NCBI RefSeq assembly: GCF_034113885.1
Contig: NZ_JAXEWM010000113.1
Span: forward strand, 1-64,000
DNA: 64,000 nt
Direction: 5' to 3'
DNA from: Intestinibacter sp034113885
GTDB taxonomy: Bacteria; Bacillota; Clostridia; Peptostreptococcales; Peptostreptococcaceae
Below are positions 53,124 through 61,816 of the stretch, piece by piece. Within the stretch, counting starts at the first letter, position 1. Each line of letters begins with the position of its first letter. The translations under genes and the position numbers were made by a program. The notes under the pieces are model-generated. The model had not been told where the DNA came from, did no database searches, and was given only the letters and a program-made list of their open reading frames with translations.

Positions 53124-53963
53124 ATGAAAAAGCATGAAGATTTTTGTAGTGATTATATAAAGTTTTGTGATTGGAAGTTTGAAGGAATAGACGAGTTAGA
53201 AAAAAATGCAGTACAAAATTTAGCACAAAATGTAGCACAAAATGCATCGCAAAGTACATCACAAAATACAGCAGAAAACAACAAAACAGAAAATACAAAG
53301 GAAAATCAAGTCATACAAAATATAAATGAAATAGGAGCACCTAAGGTACCTACAAACGAAAACAAAGAAATACAATGCATAACAATAATAGGTGAAATAG
53401 AAGGTCATTTTATGGGAAATCCTCAAAAGAAGGCCACAAAATACGAACACATAATACCGATGCTCTATTCTGTAGAAGAGGATCCTCAAATAAAGGGAAT
53501 TTTAGTAATACTAAATACTGTAGGAGGCGATGTAGAGGCAGGACTTGCTATGGCAGAGCTAATAAATAGTTTATCCAAAAAGGTAGTCACACTAGTTTTG
53601 GGAGGAAGTCACTCGATAGGAGTTCCGCTTGCAACTGCTGGAGATTATTCGTTTATAGCGCCAAGTGCTACTATGATAGTACATCCAGTTAGAACAAATG
53701 GACTCGTAATAGGTGTAAACGAAACATTTGAATATTTTAAAAAGATGCAGGAGAGAATAAATGATTTTATAGTTAGAACATCTAATATATCTAAGGAGAA
53801 TCTGACAAAATTGATGCATGCAAAGGACGAATTAGTCAGCGATGTAGGTAGTGTACTTATTGGAAAAGAAGCCGTAGAATACGGACTTATAGATGAAGTA
53901 GGAGGACTTAAAGAATCTCTTACAAAACTTAAAGATTTAATAAAAGAATGTGACAATAAATAA
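53124..53963 (+). CDS. tepA: ClpP-class serine protease, TepA/YmfB type
   Basis: 279 residues. After a short N-terminus and a Gln/Asn-rich repeat (about residues 29-55) comes a ClpP-fold domain: ILNTVGGDVEAGLA, the nucleophile in LGGSHSIGVPLA, and the His in MIVHPVRTNG. Bacillus TepA was linked to protein translocation and to degradation of small spore proteins. The position between dapG and ftsK is the same as in Bacillus. The N-terminal repeat is unusual and is described separately. AGAGGTGA precedes the ATG. Confidence 0.88.
   Translation: MKKHEDFCSDYIKFCDWKFEGIDELEKNAVQNLAQNVAQNASQSTSQNTAENNKTENTKENQVIQNINEIGAPKVPTNENKEIQCITIIGEIEGHFMGNPQKKATKYEHIIPMLYSVEEDPQIKGILVILNTVGGDVEAGLAMAELINSLSKKVVTLVLGGSHSIGVPLATAGDYSFIAPSATMIVHPVRTNGLVIGVNETFEYFKKMQERINDFIVRTSNISKENLTKLMHAKDELVSDVGSVLIGKEAVEYGLIDEVGGLKESLTKLKDLIKECDNK
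53208..53279 (+). repeat. In-frame 12-bp tandem repeat in tepA
   Basis: Six units of 12 bases, close to (gca/gta)-gca-CAA-AAT, encode (V/A)(A/Q)QN-like tetrads such as LAQN and VAQN. Units 4 to 6 are more diverged. Slippage here would change protein length by four residues without a frameshift. Confidence 0.8.
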
Positions 53964-54000
53964 ACAACATAAATCTTATGTGTTTAAATACTATAATTTA

Positions 54001-54009
54001 TGATATAAT
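54001..54009 (+). promoter_or_regulatory. Extended -10 promoter upstream of ftsK
   Basis: TGATATAAT fits TGnTATAAT exactly; the -35 region is poor. Confidence 0.5.
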
Positions 54010-54022
54010 AGTAAAATACAAT

Positions 54023-54055
54023 AAAGTGTTAGTGTTTACGCATTAACACTTTTTG
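54023..54055 (+). terminator. Terminator or attenuator in the ftsK leader
   Basis: A 12-bp stem (54023-54034 with 54041-54052, one G-T pair), a 6-base loop and five Ts. It starts only about seven bases after the predicted transcription start. A second weaker hairpin (GCTGTGA with TTACAGC) follows at about 54055-54080. Confidence 0.75.
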
Positions 54056-54110
54056 CTGTGAGTACCGTAATTTACAGCATTTAATATCCTTAAAATAAGA
54101 GGTGAGATGA

Positions 54111-56570
54111 GTGGCAGGTAAGAAAAAACAAAGCAAATTTTCTAACAAGAAAAAAAATAATAATATTGTAATTGGATCAGAGTACAGTAATTTAATAACA
54201 ATATTTATAGGTATCTTTTTATTATACAGTTTAAATTCTACATCTATGGGCCTTTTGGGAAAAGTGACTCAAGAGGTGTTTAAAGGGCTATTTGGTTCTT
54301 TAGCTATGCTGATACCTATAGTGATTATTGTAATAGGTATTTTAGGTTTCTTTGATCACAATGAGTACGTGTTTAGATTCAGAAAGAGCAAAATATGTTA
54401 CATAGCTATAGTATTTATATTTATTTTTTACGGACTTTTGAATTCAAATCTTATACCAGTCGACAATCCATTAAGACCAGAGATGATAAGCTCAATTATG
54501 AAGGTTTCAGTTGAAGAAGGCGGAATAGGTCTAGTTACATCTATAATTGCCTACTATATAAAGGCAGTATTTGGTATAACTGGTGGATGGTTAATAAGTA
54601 TATTTGCTCTATTTTTGAGTATTTTATTCGTGTTTAATATATCATTAAAGGATTTAATTCTAAGTATAAAGGATAAATCTACAAGTGCTAAAAATGGAGA
54701 TGTTGATTTCAAAGATGTAATACAAAATATAAAGAAATCAGCTTTAGATATGGTAACTGATGAAGTCGAAGATACTACTATGGACACTACAATAGTAGAA
54801 GAAAAAGAAGGCTTTTTCAAAAAGCTTCTAAACAAGAAAAATAAAAAAGAGGAAGAAGTGCCTCAAATTGAAAGTAGCGAAAATGAAAAAGCAGATTCAA
54901 ATGAATACGACGATGAAAAGACTATTAAAATAGTAGGCTTTAACCAAGCAGATGACGATGTTTTAGAAATACTTGAAGGTACACAAAGTTTAGACGACTT
55001 AAAAGAATTACGAGATCTTATAAACAAAGAAGGTACTACAAATGAAAAGAAGGAAGTTTCTGAGTCGACTTCTAATTACGACAAATCTATATTTGACACA
55101 AATAAAGTGGATTTAGGAAAAACACAAGATATAAAACAGCTTGATTTTAATTTAGAAGGCGATAACTACAAGAGACCTTCTATAAATTGTCTTAAAAATT
55201 ACAATAGTAATAAAGATTATAAAGAAGCAGATAAGAGTGAGGCAGTTAAAGAGACACTTAGTAATTTTAATATCAATATAAAAGACTGCAATGCTACATT
55301 TGGACCTACTATAACTAGATACGAAGTATCTCCAGAGGCTGGAACAAAAGTAAGTAAGATAGTAAACCTATCTGATGACCTAGCACTTGGCCTAGCTGCT
55401 AGAAGTATAAGAATAGAAGCTCCAGTTCCAGGAAAATCTGTAATAGGTATAGAAGTTCCAAACGACAATCCTCAAGTTGTAGGTCTTAGAGAGGTTATAA
55501 CTAGCGACGAGTTTAAGAATCATCCATCTAGCCTGGCAGTTGGACTTGGAAAAGAAATAACAGGAAAACCGCTTATAGCAGATTTAGCGAAAATGCCTCA
55601 TCTACTTATAGCAGGGGCTACAGGCTCTGGTAAGAGTGTTTGCGTAAATACAATAATAACATCTCTACTATATAAATCATCACCAGACGATGTTAAGCTT
55701 CTTTTAATAGATCCTAAGGTAGTTGAGCTTGCTCATTATAATGGAATACCACACTTACTATCTCCAGTAGTTACAGATCCTAAAAAGGCTTCAAATGCTT
55801 TAAATTGGGCAGTAAGTGAGATGAACAAGAGATATAAGCTATTTGCAGAAAATGGAGTAAAGGACATAACAGGCTACAACAAAAAATGTGATGAAAAAAT
55901 GTATAAAATTGTCATAATAATAGACGAGTTAGCCGATTTAATGATGGCATGCGGTAATGAAGTAGAGGATTATATATGTAGACTTGCTCAAATGGCAAGA
56001 GCTGCAGGTATGCATTTAATTATAGCTACACAAAGACCATCTGTAGATGTAATCACTGGTATAATCAAGGCAAATATTCCTTCGAGAATAGCATTTGCAG
56101 TTTCTTCACAAACAGATTCTAGAACTATTTTAGATATGGGTGGAGCTGAAAAATTACTTGGAAAAGGAGATATGCTTTATTATCCTCTAGGAGCTGCTAA
56201 ACCAGTTAGAATACAAGGTGCCTTCATATCAGAGGAAGAATCAGAAAAAGTAATAGAAGAGATAAAAACTCAAAAACAAGAAGAAGTAAAATACGAAGAA
56301 GAGATAATCGAAACTATATCTAAGGTTGTACCAGTTAAAGAAAGCGACGAGGATGAATTCTTAGAAGAAGCTATAGAATTTGTCGTATCAAATAACCAAG
56401 GTTCAGCTTCAATGCTTCAAAGAAAATTCAAAATAGGATTTAATAGAGCTGCTAGACTTATAGATTCTATGGAGGAAAGAGGTATAGTTGGACCAAGTGA
56501 GGGAAGTAAGCCTCGTAAGGTTTTAATAACAAAGGAAGAATTAGAAAATTTAAAAAGAGAAAGTCGATAA
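54111..56570 (+). CDS. ftsK: DNA translocase FtsK/SpoIIIE
   Basis: 819 residues with a GTG start behind AGAGGTGA; the ATG five bases earlier is out of frame and hits a stop within five codons. Four or so membrane helices occupy about 20-185, an acidic, variable linker about 190-370, then the motor with Walker A GATGSGKSVCVNT (near residue 503), Walker B IIIDELADLMM, and the C-terminal gamma winged helix (about 755-815, ASMLQRKFKIGFNRAARL). It pumps chromosome DNA through the septum. Whether it is the division FtsK or SpoIIIE cannot be told. Confidence 0.96.
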   Translation: MAGKKKQSKFSNKKKNNNIVIGSEYSNLITIFIGIFLLYSLNSTSMGLLGKVTQEVFKGLFGSLAMLIPIVIIVIGILGFFDHNEYVFRFRKSKICYIAIVFIFIFYGLLNSNLIPVDNPLRPEMISSIMKVSVEEGGIGLVTSIIAYYIKAVFGITGGWLISIFALFLSILFVFNISLKDLILSIKDKSTSAKNGDVDFKDVIQNIKKSALDMVTDEVEDTTMDTTIVEEKEGFFKKLLNKKNKKEEEVPQIESSENEKADSNEYDDEKTIKIVGFNQADDDVLEILEGTQSLDDLKELRDLINKEGTTNEKKEVSESTSNYDKSIFDTNKVDLGKTQDIKQLDFNLEGDNYKRPSINCLKNYNSNKDYKEADKSEAVKETLSNFNINIKDCNATFGPTITRYEVSPEAGTKVSKIVNLSDDLALGLAARSIRIEAPVPGKSVIGIEVPNDNPQVVGLREVITSDEFKNHPSSLAVGLGKEITGKPLIADLAKMPHLLIAGATGSGKSVCVNTIITSLLYKSSPDDVKLLLIDPKVVELAHYNGIPHLLSPVVTDPKKASNALNWAVSEMNKRYKLFAENGVKDITGYNKKCDEKMYKIVIIIDELADLMMACGNEVEDYICRLAQMARAAGMHLIIATQRPSVDVITGIIKANIPSRIAFAVSSQTDSRTILDMGGAEKLLGKGDMLYYPLGAAKPVRIQGAFISEEESEKVIEEIKTQKQEEVKYEEEIIETISKVVPVKESDEDEFLEEAIEFVVSNNQGSASMLQRKFKIGFNRAARLIDSMEERGIVGPSEGSKPRKVLITKEELENLKRESR

Positions 56571-56585
56571 GGAGTTAATTAATTT

Positions 56586-57923
56586 ATGTTAAAAATAGCA
56601 TTAGAATCCCTGGGTTGCTCGAAAAACCTAGTGGATGCAGAAATAATGATGGGTATATTAAATGAAAAAGGTTATAGACTGACAGGTGATTTTGACGAAG
56701 CTGATGTGATAATTGTAAATACTTGCGGTTTTATAGAATCAGCTAAGCAGGAATCAATAGATACTATATTAGATTTTGCAGATCTTAAACAAACTGGAAA
56801 TTTAAAATTATTGATAGTTACAGGATGTCTAGCTCAGAGATATGCAGACGAATTAAAAGAAGAAATACCAGAGATAGATGCTATAGTAGGTACAGGAAGC
56901 TACCAAAATATAGACGAAATAATAGGAAAGCTTAAAGAAGAGCATCAAATAGTGAGCTTAAATAATATAGAGTTTGCATACGATGAGACTCTACCTAGAT
57001 ATGTATCTACTCCAAGTCATATGGCTTACTTAAAAATAGGTGAAGGCTGTGACAACAAATGTACTTACTGTATAATTCCTAAGCTTAGAGGTAAATACAG
57101 AAGTAGAAAAATGGAGGATATAATTTCAGAGGCTAAAAAGCTTGCCGAGATGGGAGTTAAGGAGTTAATCGTAATAGCTCAAGATACTACTAAATACGGC
57201 GTAGATTTATACGGTGAGGAAAGACTTGCCGAGCTTCTAGAGGAATTAGCTCAAATAGATGGATTTAAATGGATTAGAGTTATGTACTCTTATCCAGAAT
57301 CAATAACTGAAAAGCTAGTAAATGTAATAAGCAAATATGATAATATATGTAACTACTTCGATATGCCTATACAACACGCGAGCAATAGAATATTAAAGCT
57401 GATGAATAGAAAAACTACTAAAGAGGATATTCTGTCTAAGGTAAAGATGATTAGAAATATTATACCAGATGCTACACTTAGAACTAGTATAATAGTAGGA
57501 TTTCCAGGGGAAACAGATGAGGATTTTGAAGAGCTTGTAGATTTTGTAAAGGAAGTCGAATTTGATAAATTAGGAGTATTTACTTACTCTAGAGAAGAAG
57601 ATACTCCTGCTGATAGACTGCCTAATCATCTTGAAGAGGAAGTTAAATTAGAAAGACAAGAGAGATTGATGTTAGTACAACAAACTATCTCAGAACAAAA
57701 AAACAATCAAAAAATAGGTAATAAATATGAAGTATTAGTTGAAGAACAAATAGAAGACAACGTGTATATAGGTAGAACTATGTACGATGCAGAGGAAATA
57801 GACGCTATAGTATATATAAAATCTATAAGAGAACTTCAAGTAGGGGAATTTGTAGATGTAGTTATAACTGATGCTTTAGAGTATGATTTAATGGGGGTAT
57901 TAGAGGATGAATTTACCGAATAA
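56586..57923 (+). CDS. rimO: Ribosomal protein S12 methylthiotransferase RimO
   Basis: 445 residues. The N-terminal UPF0004 domain has cysteines in ESLGCSKNLVD, NTCGFIESAK and VTGCLAQRY (an Fe-S site). The radical-SAM motif is CDNKCTYC (near residue 153), and a TRAM domain closes the protein. It adds a methylthio group to Asp of S12 with S-adenosylmethionine and two [4Fe-4S] clusters; the ISC genes at 12 kb are presumably the cluster source. It overlaps pgsA by 17 bases. The DAEIMMG segment separates RimO from MiaB. Confidence 0.95.
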   Translation: MLKIALESLGCSKNLVDAEIMMGILNEKGYRLTGDFDEADVIIVNTCGFIESAKQESIDTILDFADLKQTGNLKLLIVTGCLAQRYADELKEEIPEIDAIVGTGSYQNIDEIIGKLKEEHQIVSLNNIEFAYDETLPRYVSTPSHMAYLKIGEGCDNKCTYCIIPKLRGKYRSRKMEDIISEAKKLAEMGVKELIVIAQDTTKYGVDLYGEERLAELLEELAQIDGFKWIRVMYSYPESITEKLVNVISKYDNICNYFDMPIQHASNRILKLMNRKTTKEDILSKVKMIRNIIPDATLRTSIIVGFPGETDEDFEELVDFVKEVEFDKLGVFTYSREEDTPADRLPNHLEEEVKLERQERLMLVQQTISEQKNNQKIGNKYEVLVEEQIEDNVYIGRTMYDAEEIDAIVYIKSIRELQVGEFVDVVITDALEYDLMGVLEDEFTE

Positions 57924-58449
57924 GCTTACACTACTTAGAATATGTCTAATACCAGTATTCGTAATACTTATGCTATCACAAATAAATAATTTCTTCTTAA
58001 TAGCATGTATTGTGTTTATGGTGGCTTCTATAACAGATTTCTTAGATGGGAAAATAGCTAGAAAATATAATTTAGTTACAGATTTTGGAAAGTTTATGGA
58101 TCCATTGGCAGATAAGTTATTAGTTTTATCTGCGCTTATATGCATGATAGATTACGATTTAGTAGCTGGCTGGATGGTAATAATAATCGTAGCGAGAGAG
58201 CTGACTGTAAGTATTTTAAGGGCAATAGCTGCCGACAATGGAAAAGTAATAGCTGCTAGTGGCGGTGGAAAAATAAAAACTACAAGCCAAATGATAGCTA
58301 TAATATTCCTACTTATAGGTGCTAATTTCTCAAATGATATTATACTTCTTATTGGAACAGTGGCTATGTACATTGCTACAATATTTACACTTTATTCAGG
58401 GATAGATTACTTGTATAAAAACAGAGAATTATTTATGAATAGTAAATAA
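57907..58449 (+). CDS. pgsA: CDP-diacylglycerol-glycerol-3-phosphate 3-phosphatidyltransferase
   Basis: 180 residues with about four or five membrane helices. The CDP-alcohol phosphotransferase motif is DFLDGKIARKY...FGKFMDPLADKL, with the D-G-A-R-G-D-D residues in order. NLPNKLTLLRI is the usual start. It makes phosphatidylglycerol phosphate at the membrane. The start lies inside the end of rimO with GAGG upstream, so translation is coupled; the order ftsK-rimO-pgsA-recA-rny is common in Firmicutes. Confidence 0.95.
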   Translation: MNLPNKLTLLRICLIPVFVILMLSQINNFFLIACIVFMVASITDFLDGKIARKYNLVTDFGKFMDPLADKLLVLSALICMIDYDLVAGWMVIIIVARELTVSILRAIAADNGKVIAASGGGKIKTTSQMIAIIFLLIGANFSNDIILLIGTVAMYIATIFTLYSGIDYLYKNRELFMNSK

Positions 58450-58456
58450 TTTTTAG

Positions 58457-58504
58457 AGAGCTATATGTCGTGCTGTTTTCAAATTGACATATAGCTCTTT
58501 TTGG
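58457..58504 (+). terminator. Terminator after pgsA
   Basis: A 13-bp perfect stem (AGAGCTATATGTC with its complement), a 16-base loop and five Ts. The next 110 bases up to the recA promoter show nothing clear. Confidence 0.88.
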
Positions 58505-58616
58505 ATTATCGGAGACAGGAATTATTTTCTAATATTTTTAAATAAAAATGTAAAATATGTGTATAAAAAATTAAAAATTTGTCCATAAACACAGTAGAAA
58601 ATAATATATTTATCGA

Positions 58617-58645
58617 TTGACTGAAAAAGTTTTATAAGATATAAT
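58617..58645 (+). promoter_or_regulatory. Promoter of recA
   Basis: TTGACT, a 17-base spacer and TATAAT. Confidence 0.78.
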
Positions 58646-58659
58646 AAAAATATAAAAGC

Positions 58660-58671
58660 GAACAAATGTTT
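58660..58671. promoter_or_regulatory. LexA (SOS) box of recA
   Basis: GAACAAATGTTT fits the Gram-positive SOS box GAAC-N4-GTTY, and the flanking C and G extend the dyad. It lies about 15 bases after the -10 box, over the start of the transcript, where LexA would block recA until DNA damage. Confidence 0.8.
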
Positions 58672-58707
58672 GATTGTTGAAAATAATACGATGGAGGAAT
58701 GAATTAT

Positions 58708-59799
58708 ATGACTATAGAAAAAGAAAAATTAGATACATTGAATCAGGTATTAGGTAAAATAGAAAAGGATTTTGGTAAAGGCTCAATAATGAGACTTGGA
58801 GAAGCTTCATCAATGGTTATAGATTCTATATCAACAGGTTCAATTGGACTTGATATAGCAATAGGTATAGGTGGGCTTCCTAGAGGTAGAATAGTTGAAA
58901 TATACGGACCAGAATCTTCAGGTAAGACAACAGTAGCGCTTCACACAGTTGCTGAAGCACAAAAAGAAGGTGGAATAGCAGCCTTCATAGATGCAGAGCA
59001 TGCTCTAGATCCAGTTTATGCAAAGGCATTAGGTGTAGATGTAGATAACCTTATAATATCTCAACCAGATACAGGAGAACAAGCTTTAGAAATAGCAGAA
59101 GCATTGATAAGAAGTGGAGCTATAGATATAATCGTAATAGACTCAGTAGCAGCTTTAGTTCCAAAGGCAGAAATAGAAGGCGATATGGGAGACTCTCATG
59201 TAGGTTTACAGGCTAGACTTATGTCTCAAGCACTTAGAAAATTAACAGGTTCAATCAAAAAATCAAATTGTGTTGCTATATTTATAAACCAACTTAGAGA
59301 AAAAGTAGGTATAATGTTTGGTAATCCAGAGACTACTACAGGTGGTCGTGCGCTTAAATTCTACTCATCAGTTAGATTAGATGTTAGAAAGATAGACACA
59401 ATAAAACAAGGAGATAAGATTTTAGGAAGTAGAACTAGAGTTAAAGTAGTAAAAAATAAAGTAGCTCCTCCTTTTAAACAAGCAGAATTTGACATAATGT
59501 ACGGAGAGGGTATATCAAAAATAGGTGATTTACTAGATATAGCTGCAAATGTAGATATAGTTAAAAAATCAGGTTCTTGGTATAATTATCAAGATATAAA
59601 ATTAGGACAAGGTAGAGAAAATGTTAAGAAATTCTTAGCTGACAATATGGATTTAGCTAATGAAATAGAAGAAAAGGTTAGAAAATACTATAAATTAGGT
59701 GCAGAATACAAAGACGCTGAAGACGAAGCTTCTGAAGATATTGAAGCATCAAAAAATAATATAGAAGATAGTATGGATTCTATTACAGTAGAAGAATAA
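58708..59799 (+). CDS. recA: Recombinase RecA
   Basis: 363 residues. Walker A is GPESSGKTT near residue 70, the GGLPRGRIVEIYG block precedes it, and QLREKVGIMFGNPETTTGG is the loop L2 region (DNA binding). The tail of about 25 residues is acidic. RecA forms filaments on ssDNA for recombination and triggers LexA cleavage. ATG 58708 is favoured over ATG 58699 because GGAGGA ends at 58698, too close to the first. Controlled by the SOS box upstream. Confidence 0.98.
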   Translation: MTIEKEKLDTLNQVLGKIEKDFGKGSIMRLGEASSMVIDSISTGSIGLDIAIGIGGLPRGRIVEIYGPESSGKTTVALHTVAEAQKEGGIAAFIDAEHALDPVYAKALGVDVDNLIISQPDTGEQALEIAEALIRSGAIDIIVIDSVAALVPKAEIEGDMGDSHVGLQARLMSQALRKLTGSIKKSNCVAIFINQLREKVGIMFGNPETTTGGRALKFYSSVRLDVRKIDTIKQGDKILGSRTRVKVVKNKVAPPFKQAEFDIMYGEGISKIGDLLDIAANVDIVKKSGSWYNYQDIKLGQGRENVKKFLADNMDLANEIEEKVRKYYKLGAEYKDAEDEASEDIEASKNNIEDSMDSITVEE

Positions 59800-59828
59800 T
59801 AATTGCTATCTATAAACCTCCTATAACC

Positions 59829-59857
59829 TTGACACAAAGTAGAAAAAATTATAAAAT
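59829..59857 (+). promoter_or_regulatory. Promoter of rny
   Basis: Perfect TTGACA, a 17-base spacer and TAAAAT, directly after recA. It gives a leader of about 230 bases. Confidence 0.7.
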
Positions 59858-59863
59858 TAAATG

Positions 59864-60093
59864 AGGTAAAGTATTCTAATTTAATATAATTTTTTGTTGT
59901 TAATCATAAGAAACTATTTACGGTTTCTAATCAATATTTAAGCTGTCGATATTTTAAGGACAGCTTAAAAACATATTCCAAGATTATAAATGTGATACTT
60001 AAATCAATGTCGGTCTTTTACTAAAAGATAAAAATCGACCTAAATACGAAAATAAGGAGTAATATTGAATTTTGGGATTAAATAATAAAGGAG
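59864..60093 (+). promoter_or_regulatory. Long structured 5' leader of rny
   Basis: Three hairpins can be seen: AGAAAC with GTTTCT (59909-59928), an 11-bp TTTAAGCTGTC stem (59937-59947 with 59959-59969), and a nested one around TCTTTT-ACT-AAAAGA near 60015-60030 closed by GTCG/CGAC. None is followed by a T-run, so none is a plain terminator. A mini-ORF with its own AAGGAG, TTG AAT TTT GGG ATT AAA TAA, is at 60065-60085. I recognise no known riboswitch. Confidence 0.5.
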
Positions 60094-61638
60094 GTGGATG
60101 TCATAGTAAACGCGATTATAGCAGCAGTAGTTGGCTTGATTATAGGTGCAGTAGCTGGATATTTTGGTAGAAAAAATATATCAGAAGCAAAAATCGGTGA
60201 AGCAAATACCCTAGCTAAAAATATAGTAGATCAAGCAAATAAAGATGCAGAAACAATTAAAAAAGAAAAGCTTCTAGAAGCAAAAGAAGAAATTCATAGA
60301 TTTAGAAGTGATGCTGAAAAGGAAAGTAGAGAAAGAAGAAACGAATTACAAAAATATGAAAGAAGAGTAATTCAAAAAGAAGAATCTCTAGATAGAAAAC
60401 AACAAAGTATAGAAAACAAAGAATCTAATTTAAATCAAAAGTTAAAAATTGTAGACGAAAAACAAAAAGAAGTTGAGGCTATAAAATTAAAACAACTTGA
60501 AAAATTAGAGGATATATCAGGTATTACTTGTGAGAAAGCAAAAGAAATCATACTAAGTAATGCAGAAAAAGAAGTAAGACATGAAATGTCAATAATGATT
60601 AAAGACATTGAAACTCAAGCAAAGGAAAACGCTGAAAAGAAATCAAGAGAAATAATTGGTTACGCAATTCAAAAATGTGCAGCAGATCATGTTGCAGAGA
60701 CTACAGTAACAGTAGTTAACTTACCAAATGACGAAATGAAAGGTAGAATAATAGGTAGAGAAGGTAGAAATATTAGAACTTTAGAGACTCTAACAGGAAT
60801 TGACCTTATAATAGACGATACGCCTGAAGCTGTAATATTATCTGGATTTGATCCTATTAGAAGAGAAATTGCGAGAATAGCTTTGGAAAAACTTATATCT
60901 GATGGAAGAATACATCCAGCAAGAATAGAAGAAATGGTAGAAAAAGCTAAAAAAGAAGTAGATAACATAATAAAAGAATACGGTGAACAAGCTACATTTG
61001 AAACAGGTGTTCACAGTTTACATCCAGAATTAGTTAAGCTATTAGGTAGACTTAACTACAGAACTAGTTATGGGCAAAACGTTTTAAAACACTCTATAGA
61101 AGTAGCACATATAGCTGGAATTATGGCAGCTGAAATAGGTGCTGACATTAAGCTTGCCAAAAGAGCAGGATTGCTTCACGATATAGGTAAGGCAGTAGAC
61201 CATGAGATGGAAGGTACACATGTTGAAATAGGTATGGATTTACTTAGAAGATACAAAGAATCTAAGGAAGTTATACATGCTATGAGTACTCACCATGGAG
61301 ACCACGAGCCTCAAACAGTTGAAGCAGTACTAGTTACAGCGGCAGATGCAATATCTGCAGCAAGACCAGGTGCTAGAAGAGAAACACTAGAAGCGTATAT
61401 TAAGAGATTAGAAAAACTTGAAGAAATTGCAAATTCATATGATGGCGTAGAAAAATCTTATGCAATCCAAGCTGGTAGAGAAATAAGAATTATGGTTAAA
61501 CCAGAAAAAATTAACGATGAAGAGCTTCACCTATTAGCTAGAGATATAACTAAGAAGATCGAGGAAGAGCTTGAATATCCAGGTCAAATAAAGGTTAGTA
61601 TAATAAGAGAAACTAGAGCTGTAGAATATGCAAAATAA
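60094..61638 (+). CDS. rny: Ribonuclease Y
   Basis: 514 residues from GTG 60094. One N-terminal membrane helix (AIIAAVVGLIIGAVAGYFG) is followed by a long charged coiled coil (about 30-190), a KH domain (GRIIGREGRNIRTLE, near 215) and an HD domain (HDIGKAVDHEMEGTH, near 365). It starts mRNA decay at the membrane. The start is odd: the AAGGAGG site (60088-60094) overlaps the GTG, the only canonical in-frame codon near it, while a properly spaced position, 60103, is an ATA. TAA at 60079 blocks a longer frame. The protein beyond is unambiguous. Confidence 0.95.
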   Translation: MDVIVNAIIAAVVGLIIGAVAGYFGRKNISEAKIGEANTLAKNIVDQANKDAETIKKEKLLEAKEEIHRFRSDAEKESRERRNELQKYERRVIQKEESLDRKQQSIENKESNLNQKLKIVDEKQKEVEAIKLKQLEKLEDISGITCEKAKEIILSNAEKEVRHEMSIMIKDIETQAKENAEKKSREIIGYAIQKCAADHVAETTVTVVNLPNDEMKGRIIGREGRNIRTLETLTGIDLIIDDTPEAVILSGFDPIRREIARIALEKLISDGRIHPARIEEMVEKAKKEVDNIIKEYGEQATFETGVHSLHPELVKLLGRLNYRTSYGQNVLKHSIEVAHIAGIMAAEIGADIKLAKRAGLLHDIGKAVDHEMEGTHVEIGMDLLRRYKESKEVIHAMSTHHGDHEPQTVEAVLVTAADAISAARPGARRETLEAYIKRLEKLEEIANSYDGVEKSYAIQAGREIRIMVKPEKINDEELHLLARDITKKIEEELEYPGQIKVSIIRETRAVEYAK

Positions 61639-61647
61639 TAATTAGTA

Positions 61648-61687
61648 AAAAAGCCTCTTTTGAAGTGATTCAAGAGAGGCTTTTTGT
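61648..61687 (+). terminator. Terminator after rny
   Basis: A 16-bp stem (61648-61663 with 61670-61685, one G-T pair), a 6-base loop and five Ts. Confidence 0.9.
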
Positions 61688-61722
61688 ATAAAAATCTATT
61701 TATGGTAAATTATATACATAAA

Positions 61723-61731
61723 TGATATAAT
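61723..61731 (+). promoter_or_regulatory. Extended -10 promoter of the helicase-like gene
   Basis: TGATATAAT fits TGnTATAAT; the -35 region is poor. The leader is about 80 bases. Confidence 0.5.
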
Positions 61732-61816
61732 TTAAGTATAGATTTGCAAAAATTTTAGCATAAAGATGTTAAATTCTGGAGTTAATTCTTACAATGAAAC
61801 AGAGAGGAGGATTAAT

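Noticed and set aside
53208..53279. Possible CRISPR-like or intergenic repeat
   Set aside because: The units are 12 bases without spacers and lie in frame within tepA, so this is a coding repeat. No CRISPR array was seen anywhere in the window.
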